Source: Crossiella equi
Lineage (GTDB): Bacteria > Actinomycetota > Actinomycetes > Mycobacteriales > Pseudonocardiaceae
Direction: 5' to 3'
DNA length: 64,000 nt
Assembly (NCBI RefSeq): GCF_017876755.1
Contig: NZ_JAGIOO010000001.1
Coordinates: 7,425,786-7,489,785 of the forward strand
The notes under the pieces were generated by a model. It ran no database searches. It was not told the origin of the DNA and saw only the letters and a list, made by a program, of their open reading frames with translations. The position numbers were made by a program, and so were the translations under genes. Positions 52,787-59,770 of this stretch are shown here, piece by piece (position 1 is the stretch's first letter; each line of letters begins with the position of its first letter).

Positions 52787-53173
52787 GTGCAGCTTGGTCT
52801 GGTGACCGTCCTGGTCCGCGACTACGACGAGGCCATCCGCTTCTACACCGAGGCCCTGGGCTTCCGGCTGGCCGAGGACACCGCGCTGCCCGGCGGCGCC
52901 CGCTGGGTCGTGGTCCGCCCGGACGGCGACGGCCCCACCGGGCTGCTGCTGGCCCTGGCCGAGGGCCCCGACCAGGAAGAGCGGGTCGGCGCGCAGACCG
53001 GGCAGCGGGTGTTCCTGTTCGTGCACAGCCAGGACTTCGCCGCCGACCACGCCCGGATGACCGCCGCCGGGGTCCGCTTCCTGGAGGAGCCCCGGTACGA
53101 GGCCTACGGCACCGTCGCGGTGTTCGAGGACCTCTACGGCAACCGCTTCGACCTCATCCAGCCCGCGAGCTAG
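52787..53173 (+). CDS. VOC family protein
   Basis: 128 residues. LVTVLVRDYDEAIRFYTEAL and VAVFEDLYGNRFDLIQP mark the two glyoxalase-like halves. GTG 52787 follows GAGGAGGAG. The last base of its TAG stop belongs to the inserted IS630; without the element the stop would still read TAG, so the protein is unchanged. Substrate unknown. Confidence 0.87.
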   Translation: MQLGLVTVLVRDYDEAIRFYTEALGFRLAEDTALPGGARWVVVRPDGDGPTGLLLALAEGPDQEERVGAQTGQRVFLFVHSQDFAADHARMTAAGVRFLEEPRYEAYGTVAVFEDLYGNRFDLIQPAS

Positions 53174-54365
53174 TGGCTTGTCACGCAGCCTTGGACGGGT
53201 AATGGGTCCAGGTGCGGATGGGTGAGTCGGTGGCGAAGCCGGTCTTGGGCTCAGCCCGGGTGTTGTGCCAGCGGATGTAGGCGTTGATGGCGGCGTTCTG
53301 CTCGGTGTGGCTGCGGTGGTCGGTGCCGCCCAGGGCGAAGTAGCGCAGGGCGGCGAACTCGGCCTCGATCCAGTTCAGCCAGGATCCGTAGGTCGGCAGG
53401 TAGACCAGCTCGATCTGGTTGTCCGCGCACCAGGCGCGGACGTCGAGGTCGCGGTGCGGGGAGTAGTTGTCGCAGATGACATACAACTTCTCACCGGCCC
53501 ACCGCGCCCGCAGGGTCTTGAGGAAGGACAGGAACTCGAGCGCACGCTTGCGTGGCCGGATCCGGTAGAACAGCTTGCCGGTGGCCAGATCGAGCGCGGC
53601 GAGCATCTGCATGACCCCGCCGTGGCGGTGGTAGGTCGCCCGCAGCCGTTTCGGCCTGCTCTGGGGCCGCCAGGCCTTCCCCTTGCGTGGTAGCAGGTTC
53701 AACGGACCGAACTCGTCCACACAGATCACCCGCCCGTCGGTGGGCGGGTGGTCGTAGAGGTCGAGCACCCGGTGCATCTTGGCGATGAAGTCCGGGTCGG
53801 GGGAGGTCTTCCACGTGGTCGTGGTCTGCCAGGAGATCCCGGCCTCGCCCAGGATGCGGCGCAGGGTCTCCCGGCTGATCGCGGCCACGGTGCCACGCTT
53901 GAGCAGGTGCTCGCGCAGCTTGGCCAGTGACCAGGTGGCGAAGGCTGTGATGCCCCAGTCGGCGGGGGAGGTCCGGGCGATCAGGCAGATCCGGTCACGG
54001 ATGTGCTCACCGATCGTCCTCGGGCGTCCCCCGCTCCATTTTGGGTCCAGCGCCGCGAACCCCCGTTCGTTGAAGGCGTGGATGACATCGCGCACGTAGT
54101 CCTGGCTGACCTGCATCAACGAGGTGATGTCCTGGACGGTTTGGCCTTGTCCGGACATCAGCACCACGATCGCTCGCCGCAGCCGGACCGGGTCTTTCGA
54201 GCTCCGGCTGATCCGCTGCAGTTTGCGGCCGTCCTCCATCGACAACGGTCGGACGAACACGCTCGGTCGCCGAGCCATGACCACCTCCCACACTCGACAT
54301 GCGGGACCAGCCTGCCGGTCCACCCGGAAGACCGATAACCGGGTCAACGATCCGCGACAAGCCAC
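53173..54365. mobile_element. IS630 family insertion sequence, complete
   Basis: 1193 bp flanked by the TA duplication typical of IS630/Tc1-mariner elements (53171-53172 and 54366-54367). Terminal inverted repeats: left GTGGCTTGTCACGC, right (read inwards) GTGGCTTGTCGCGG, 12 of 14 matching. One intact transposase. Target was the CTAG shared by the stop codons of the VOC gene and the convergent permease gene. Confidence 0.92.
53181..54278 (-). CDS. IS630 family transposase
   Basis: 365 residues. N-terminal helix-turn-helix (DITSLMQVSQDYVRDVIHAF), Gly-Arg-Pro-Arg linker SGGRPRTIG, and the DDE domain: first Asp in VICVDEFGP, second in YVICDNYSPH, Glu in WLNWIEAEFAAL. Intact and probably active. 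ATG 54278 chosen at the start of the conserved part; the stop lies inside the left terminal repeat, as expected for compact elements. Base composition is a little lower in GC than the flanks. Confidence 0.95.
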   Translation of the reverse strand: MARRPSVFVRPLSMEDGRKLQRISRSSKDPVRLRRAIVVLMSGQGQTVQDITSLMQVSQDYVRDVIHAFNERGFAALDPKWSGGRPRTIGEHIRDRICLIARTSPADWGITAFATWSLAKLREHLLKRGTVAAISRETLRRILGEAGISWQTTTTWKTSPDPDFIAKMHRVLDLYDHPPTDGRVICVDEFGPLNLLPRKGKAWRPQSRPKRLRATYHRHGGVMQMLAALDLATGKLFYRIRPRKRALEFLSFLKTLRARWAGEKLYVICDNYSPHRDLDVRAWCADNQIELVYLPTYGSWLNWIEAEFAALRYFALGGTDHRSHTEQNAAINAYIRWHNTRAEPKTGFATDSPIRTWTHYPSKAA

Positions 54366-55546
54366 TAGGCCGCGGCCAGCGCCTCGGTCGGGGTCAGCCG
54401 GGCCGCCCGCATCGACGGGTGCAGCCCGGCGGCCACGCCCACCAGCACCGCGCCCACCAGACCGCCCGCCAGCGCCAGGGGTGGCAGCACCGGCGGCCAG
54501 CGCTGCCAGGTCGCGTAGCCCACCGTGGCCAGCGTGCCCAGCAGTGTGCCGGTCAGCCCGCCCAGGCCGGACAGCAACGCCGCCTCGGTGAGGAACTGGG
54601 TGCGGATGTGCGAACGGGTGGCGCCCAGGGCCCGGCGCAGGCCGATCTCCCGGCGCCGCTCCAGCACCGAGACCACCATCGTGTTGGCCACCCCGATGCC
54701 GCCCACCAGCAGCGCGATGCCCGCCAGGCCCAGGAACAGGCCGGAGAAGTTGGACTGCGCCGCCCGTTTGGCCGCCAGCGCGTCCGAGGGCCTGCTGACC
54801 GAGACCAGGCCCGGCAGCTTCGGGTGCAGCGTCGCGGGCAGCACCGCGCGCACGTCGTCGATCGCGTCCTCGCGCACCGTGGTGTACACGACCGTGGGGT
54901 GCCCGTCGAAGGCCAGGTGCGCCCGCGCGGACGGCCAGCCGGTGAACACCGAGCGCTCCAGGTCCGGGTGCAGCGGCAGCGGGTCGAGCACGCCCACCAC
55001 GCTGAACCAGGTGCCGCCCACGAACAGCTGCGGCGCGGCCTGGCCCGGTACCAGCTCGGTGATGCCCAGCCGGGCCGCCGCCCGGTCGCCCAGCACCACC
55101 GCCGGGAACCGTTCGGTCACCGCGTCCAGGAACCGTCCGGAGTGGACGGTGCCCCGCACGGTGCCCAGCAGGTCGGTGGTGGCGGCCAGCACGGTGATGC
55201 CCGCGCCATCGGACAGCTCCGCCCGGTCCGAGCGGCGCACCACCGAGTGCGTGTTGGCCACCGCCGCGCTGGCGGTGACCGGGCCGATCCGGCGGGCCAG
55301 CGCCGCGGCGTCCGGGGGCAGCAGCACCGGCGGGTCCTGGTTCGGGGCCGGTTCGGCGCGCAGCAGGTTCGTGCCCAGCGCGGACAGCTCCGACAGCAGC
55401 GCCTGGTGGCTGGAGGCGGGCACCCCGGTGACCACGACCACGGTGGCGATGCCGATCGCGATGCCCAGCGCGGACAGCGCCGCCCGCAGCCGCCGCGTGC
55501 GCAGCCCCACCAGGCCCAGTTCGAGGAGGTCGGCGAAGCCGGTCAC
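54365..55546 (-). CDS. MacB/FtsX-type ABC transporter permease
   Basis: 393 residues. One N-terminal helix (ALSALGIAIGIATVVVVTGV), a large periplasm-facing MacB-PCD-like domain (about 45-250), then three helices around IALLVGGIGVANTMVVSVLERRREIGLRRALGA, the FtsX core. Works with an ATPase and an adaptor in mechanotransmission or export. GTG 55546 overlaps the adaptor stop by four bases. No ATPase gene is adjacent. Its TAG stop uses the TA duplication of the neighbouring IS630. Confidence 0.9.
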   Translation of the reverse strand: MTGFADLLELGLVGLRTRRLRAALSALGIAIGIATVVVVTGVPASSHQALLSELSALGTNLLRAEPAPNQDPPVLLPPDAAALARRIGPVTASAAVANTHSVVRRSDRAELSDGAGITVLAATTDLLGTVRGTVHSGRFLDAVTERFPAVVLGDRAAARLGITELVPGQAAPQLFVGGTWFSVVGVLDPLPLHPDLERSVFTGWPSARAHLAFDGHPTVVYTTVREDAIDDVRAVLPATLHPKLPGLVSVSRPSDALAAKRAAQSNFSGLFLGLAGIALLVGGIGVANTMVVSVLERRREIGLRRALGATRSHIRTQFLTEAALLSGLGGLTGTLLGTLATVGYATWQRWPPVLPPLALAGGLVGAVLVGVAAGLHPSMRAARLTPTEALAAA

Positions 55547-56613
55547 GAGCTCGTCACCACCGTCAGCCCCTCGGTGACGCCGTCCCCGCTGACCTCGACC
55601 AGCTCCTTGGCGAACAGGCCGGTGGTGACCGCACGCAGCTGCCCGCCCGGCAGCTGCACCGCGTACCCGCCCTCGCGTAAGGCCACCAGCGCGCCCAGCG
55701 GCACGGCGAGCACCCCCGGCCGCGTCTCGGTGGGCACCCGCACCCGCACCGCCGCCGCGTCCAGCCCGGCCAAGTCGGCCGGGTCCTTCGGGGTGACCAC
55801 CACGGTGATCTTCGGCGGCCCGCCCTGCCCGGAGGCGTCCTTGCCGCCGGAGACCACCGTGCCCACCGAGGCCACGGTGCCCGGCAGCTCCTTGGAGTCG
55901 GGCCGGGTGACGACGACCTCGGCGCCCGCCTTGAACCGGTCCGCCTCGGTGGCCGGGACCTCCACCGACACCACCTTCTCCGTGGCGGTCACAGTCAGCA
56001 GCGGGCCCGCCGCCGGATCACCCGGCTGGGCGGTCACCGAGGCCACCCGCGCCGGGCCCGGCAGCACCAGGACCTGGCCCACCTCCAGGGTGCCGGTGTC
56101 GGGCAGCCCGGCCTTGCGCTGCCAGGCCTTCACCGCCGAGGCCAGCGCCGGGGTGTAGGTAGCCAGCTTGGCGGGCAGCTTGTGGCCCAGCGCCCGCAGG
56201 TTGTCCGCGACCACCGCGACGTCACCGCCCTTGGGCTGCTCGCCCTCCGCCGGTACCTCCAGCTTGCGGAACAGCGGGGTCGCGCCGAAGAACACCGGCA
56301 CCGGCCGGTCGTTCACCCGGAACAGCGCCGCCCCGCGCTCGGCCGCCTCACCCGCCTTCGGCAGCTTGGTGACCAGGCCCGCACCCGCGCCCTTGACCAC
56401 CTGCTCCGGCCCGAACCCGAGCGTGCCCGCGAACTCCTGGCTCAGGCTCAGGTCGGTGCGCACCACGGCGACCGTGCGCGCCGCCTGCCCGCCCGGTGCG
56501 GCCTGCGGCGCGGGCCGCGAGGCGAACAGGAACCACACCAGTCCGCCCAGGGCCAGCACCGCCACCCCGGCCGCTCCGAACGCCACGCGGCGGCGCCGCC
56601 GCTCACCGCGCAC
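55543..56613 (-). CDS. Membrane-fusion-type adaptor with peptidoglycan-binding domain
   Basis: 356 residues. Membrane anchor 10-30, then an HlyD/RND-adaptor-like beta-barrel split by a peptidoglycan-binding helix set (LRALGHKLPAKL, AVKAWQRKAGLPDTGTLEVG) at about 135-185, and a C-terminal beta part (VLAVPLGALVALREGGYAV). In Gram-positives such adaptors pair with MacB-like permeases. GTG 56613 overlaps the lipoprotein gene by 11 bp. Confidence 0.85.
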   Translation of the reverse strand: MRGERRRRRVAFGAAGVAVLALGGLVWFLFASRPAPQAAPGGQAARTVAVVRTDLSLSQEFAGTLGFGPEQVVKGAGAGLVTKLPKAGEAAERGAALFRVNDRPVPVFFGATPLFRKLEVPAEGEQPKGGDVAVVADNLRALGHKLPAKLATYTPALASAVKAWQRKAGLPDTGTLEVGQVLVLPGPARVASVTAQPGDPAAGPLLTVTATEKVVSVEVPATEADRFKAGAEVVVTRPDSKELPGTVASVGTVVSGGKDASGQGGPPKITVVVTPKDPADLAGLDAAAVRVRVPTETRPGVLAVPLGALVALREGGYAVQLPGGQLRAVTTGLFAKELVEVSGDGVTEGLTVVTSS

Positions 56614-57166
56614 TGAAGGCCTCGATCTTGCAGTCCTTCTCCACCTTGGTCTTCTGGTCGGGGCTGAGCGTGGACGGGGTGTCGGCGTAGTTCCAGCCGC
56701 TGCCGAACGGCTCGATCGGCACCACCTTCAGCCCGCGCTGGTCCATGCACTGGATGTAGGCGCGGTAGCGGTCGGGGAAGTCCGGGTTCTTCTTGTCCAG
56801 CTCCGGCGGCTGCAAGGGCAGCCGGGTGGCGCACTTCTGCCGCGCCGCCTTGCCCGTCGGCGACTCGTCGTGCTGGTCCGGGGACGTGCCGTCGCCCCGC
56901 TTCTCCAGCATGCGGTGCCCGTTCTGCTTCAGGCACAGGTTGTACGGCACCCAGGCCCGCCGCACGTCCTCGTCGGAGGAGTCCAGACGCAGCTGCGGCC
57001 GCTCCGACTCACCCGAGGGGGTGACAGAACCACTCGACGGGGTGGGACTGTCCGGAGTGGACAGCGAGGCCACCTGGGACGGCGGCGGCGCGGCCGGGGA
57101 GCAGGCGGCCAGCGCGGCCACCGCGACGGGCAGGAGCAGCGCGGTGCGCAGCGGTCGGTTCCTCAT
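56603..57166 (-). CDS. Secreted lipoprotein of the adaptor-permease operon
   Basis: 187 residues. Signal MRNRPLRTALLLPVAVAALA and lipobox LAAC (Cys22), then a Ser/Pro-rich linker. Four further Cys in NLCLKQNGH, KCATRL, IQCMDQRG and KDCKIE probably form two disulfides. First gene of the lipoprotein-adaptor-permease operon, divergent from the two-component system. ATG 57166 is preferred over 57178 because it starts the signal directly and sits exactly 36 nt from the shared regulatory motif. Likely envelope-stress output; molecular role unknown. Confidence 0.8.
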   Translation of the reverse strand: MRNRPLRTALLLPVAVAALAACSPAAPPPSQVASLSTPDSPTPSSGSVTPSGESERPQLRLDSSDEDVRRAWVPYNLCLKQNGHRMLEKRGDGTSPDQHDESPTGKAARQKCATRLPLQPPELDKKNPDFPDRYRAYIQCMDQRGLKVVPIEPFGSGWNYADTPSTLSPDQKTKVEKDCKIEAFSAR

Positions 57167-57186
57167 GGCAGCGACCATCCACCAGA

Positions 57187-57202
57187 GATGTTGTGAAGTT
57201 GT
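57187..57202 (-). promoter_or_regulatory. Shared regulatory motif, site 1
   Basis: On the minus strand ACAACTTC-n3-ACATC begins 36 nt before the lipoprotein ATG. The same motif at the same distance precedes the M28-M1 peptidase gene (59735). Probably the response regulator box. Confidence 0.6.
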
Positions 57203-57246
57203 CAGGAACCGGTAGGGATGCTGTGGTTCGTCCTACCATCGCAGGC

Positions 57247-57954
57247 ATGTGCGCCCACATCGTGCTGGCCGAGGACGACGAGCACCAGGCCGAGCTCGTG
57301 CGCCGCTACCTGGAACGCGAGCAGCACACCGTCGTCGTGGTCTCCGACGGCGGCCTCGTGCTGGAGGAGGTCCGCCGCCACCCGCCGGACCTGCTCGTGC
57401 TCGACGTCATGCTGCCCACGTTGAGCGGCCTGGACATCTGCCGGGTGCTGCGCGCGGAGTCCGCGCTGCCGGTGCTCATGCTCACCGCCCGCTCCACCGA
57501 GGACGACCTGCTGCACGGCCTGGACATCGGCGCCGACGACTACGTCACCAAACCGTTCAGCCCGCGCGAGCTGATGGCCCGGGTGCGCGCGCTGCTGCGC
57601 CGCGGCCAGGTCGCCGCCCCGGCCGAGGAGGTGCTGCGCGTGGGCGCGGTCACCGTGCACCCCGACCGCCACGAGGTCACCTGCGAGGGCAGGCCGGTTG
57701 AGTGCACGCCGGGGGAGTTCCGGCTGCTCCGCACGCTGGCCGCCCAGCCCGAGCGGGTGTTCACCCGCAAGCAGCTGCTGGAGCACATGCACGGCTACGG
57801 CGACTTCGTCACCATGCGCACCATCGACGTGCACGTGATGAACCTGCGCCGCAAGCTCGAACACGACTCGCGCAGCCCCACCCGGCTGGTCACCGTCTAC
57901 GGCGTGGGCTACAAGCTCAGCGACGACACCGAGCGGACCGTCGGTGCGCCGTAG
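57247..57954 (+). CDS. OmpR/PhoB-type response regulator
   Basis: 235 residues. Receiver domain with acidic pocket EDD (9-11), phosphorylated Asp53 in LLVLDVMLP, Thr in MLTARS and Lys in DYVTKPFSP; then a winged helix with VMNLRRKLEHDSRSPTRLVTVYGVGYKL. ATG 57247. The sensor kinase gene overlaps by 11 bp. Divergent operon and the peptidase behind the kinase share a motif likely recognised by this protein. Confidence 0.95.
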   Translation: MCAHIVLAEDDEHQAELVRRYLEREQHTVVVVSDGGLVLEEVRRHPPDLLVLDVMLPTLSGLDICRVLRAESALPVLMLTARSTEDDLLHGLDIGADDYVTKPFSPRELMARVRALLRRGQVAAPAEEVLRVGAVTVHPDRHEVTCEGRPVECTPGEFRLLRTLAAQPERVFTRKQLLEHMHGYGDFVTMRTIDVHVMNLRRKLEHDSRSPTRLVTVYGVGYKLSDDTERTVGAP

Positions 57955-59746
57955 CCTGTTCGCGCGGCTGCTGGTCGCCTCCGTGCTCATCGCGGTCTGC
58001 GCGGTCGGCGCCACCGCCTACCTCGCCGTGCGCACCACCACCGTGGCCATCGAGCAGGAGCAGGGCCGCACCTTCGCCGCCGACGCGGACGCCTACGACC
58101 AGCTGGTCGGCCACGCCGCCGCCCACCCCGACTGGTCCGGGGTGGAGGGCCTGCTGCGCGGGCTCGCCCACGACTCGAACCGGCGGCTGGTGCTCGTGCC
58201 CCAGGACGGGTCGCCCGCGGTGGACACCGATCCCGGCAAACCCCTGCCGGACAAGCCCTCCGCCACCGTCGACGCGCTCAACGTGGACGTGAAGCTGGAC
58301 TCGGGCGGCGCCAAGGACGGCATCGACCGGCGCGCGGTCGGCCCGTTCCGGCTCACCCCGGAGGAGCAGCGGCGGCTGACCGCGGTGGTGGAGCAGGCGC
58401 TGCCGTGCGTGCGGCAGCGCACCGGCAGCGCGGAGCTGGTCACCGAGCCCAGCGGACGTCCCCGCATCGAGAGCCCCGGCCTGGTCACCACCGCCAGCTG
58501 CCAGCGGGGTGAGCCGAACAAGCCCACCCCCACCGAACAGGCCGCCCTGGAGGAGCTGAACAAGCTGGTCAACGCCTGCGTACAGCGCAAGCGCGGCACG
58601 TCGGTGACGGTGAAGCCGGACCTGAGCTGGGTCTACACCGCGGCCGGGCCCGCACCGGCCGAGGAGCCCGCCGCCGGGTGCCTGCGGGAGGCCCGGCGGG
58701 AACAGCTCGACCCGTACGTGGCCCCGCCCGCACTGCTCTACGCCACCGGGCTGGGCGGCGCCCCCTCGGCCTCGCTGGACCTGTCCCCGGAGAACAAGTC
58801 CCGGATCGTGTGGGTGGCGGTGCTGGTGCTGCTGTTCACCGTCGCGGTCACCGTGCTCGTCGGCAGGCGCCTGGTGCGGCCCCTGCGCGCGCTCACCGGG
58901 GCCGCCCAGCGCATGCGGGACGGCGACGGCGGGGCCGAGGTCGCGGTGACGGGCCGGGACGAGATCGCGCGGCTGGCCACCGCGTTCAACGACATGGCCG
59001 CGCACCGCAGGCGCGTGGAGGAGACGCGCAAGGCCATGGTCTCCGACATCGCGCACGAGCTGCGCACCCCGCTGAGCAACATCCGGGGCTGGCTGGAGGC
59101 CGCCGAGGACGGGGTGGCCAGGCCGGACGACCAGCTGATCACCTTCCTGCTCAGCGAGACCCGGCACCTGCAGCGCATCATCGACGACCTGCAGGACCTG
59201 GCCGTCGCCGACGCGGGCCGGCTGCGCGTGCACCCCGAGCGGCTGCGTGTGGCCGACCTCGTCGACGTGGTCGTGGCCGGGCACCGCGCCGCGGCCGAGG
59301 CCGCCGGGGTGCGGCTGACCGGCGAGGCGCCCGAGGAACTGGAACTGGAGGCCGACCCGGTGCGGATGCGGCAGGCGCTGGGCAACCTGGTCGCCAACGC
59401 GGTGCGGCACACCCCGGCGGGCGGTCGCGTGAGTGTGCGCGTCCACGACGACGAGATCAGCGACGAGGTGCTCATCGAGGTCGCCGACACCGGCACCGGG
59501 ATCGCTGAGGAGGACCTGCCCCACGTCTTCGACCGGTTCTGGCGCGCGGAGAAGTCCCGCAGCCGAGCCTCTGGGGGCAGTGGTCTGGGGCTGTCCATTG
59601 TGCGGCAGCTCGTGTCGGCGCACGGTGGATACGTGGACGTGCGGAGTGTGCTGGGCGAGGGGTCGGTGTTCACCGTGTCCCTGGACAAGGCCGCGCCTCC
59701 GGGTGAGGAACTACTGGATCCTGACGACTGGACAACAACTTCCTGA
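57944..59746 (+). CDS. Sensor histidine kinase
   Basis: 600 residues. Two membrane helices (about 7-29 and 288-307) enclose an external sensor domain of about 255 residues with four Cys (PCVRQ, SCQRG, ACVQR, GCLRE) that may form disulfides. Then HAMP, the phosphorylated His371 in SDIAHELRTPLSNIRGWLEA, the N box NLVANAVRHTP, and G boxes DTGTGI and GGSGLGLSIV. Pairs with the upstream response regulator. The sensor is long for this family; the signal is unknown. Confidence 0.95.
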   Translation: MRRSLFARLLVASVLIAVCAVGATAYLAVRTTTVAIEQEQGRTFAADADAYDQLVGHAAAHPDWSGVEGLLRGLAHDSNRRLVLVPQDGSPAVDTDPGKPLPDKPSATVDALNVDVKLDSGGAKDGIDRRAVGPFRLTPEEQRRLTAVVEQALPCVRQRTGSAELVTEPSGRPRIESPGLVTTASCQRGEPNKPTPTEQAALEELNKLVNACVQRKRGTSVTVKPDLSWVYTAAGPAPAEEPAAGCLREARREQLDPYVAPPALLYATGLGGAPSASLDLSPENKSRIVWVAVLVLLFTVAVTVLVGRRLVRPLRALTGAAQRMRDGDGGAEVAVTGRDEIARLATAFNDMAAHRRRVEETRKAMVSDIAHELRTPLSNIRGWLEAAEDGVARPDDQLITFLLSETRHLQRIIDDLQDLAVADAGRLRVHPERLRVADLVDVVVAGHRAAAEAAGVRLTGEAPEELELEADPVRMRQALGNLVANAVRHTPAGGRVSVRVHDDEISDEVLIEVADTGTGIAEEDLPHVFDRFWRAEKSRSRASGGSGLGLSIVRQLVSAHGGYVDVRSVLGEGSVFTVSLDKAAPPGEELLDPDDWTTTS

Positions 59747-59750
59747 CATC
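59735..59750 (+). promoter_or_regulatory. Shared regulatory motif, site 2
   Basis: ACAACTTC-n3-ACATC at the 3' end of the kinase gene, 36 nt before the ATG of the M28-M1 peptidase, matching site 1 in spacing and orientation. TAGCGT lies at a suitable -10 position downstream. Confidence 0.6.
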
Positions 59751-59770
59751 CGCTCCGTAGCGTCCCCGCC

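Noticed and set aside
53173-54365. IS630 insertion as a gene-disrupting event
   Set aside because: Both neighbouring genes keep complete reading frames and TAG stops at the junctions.
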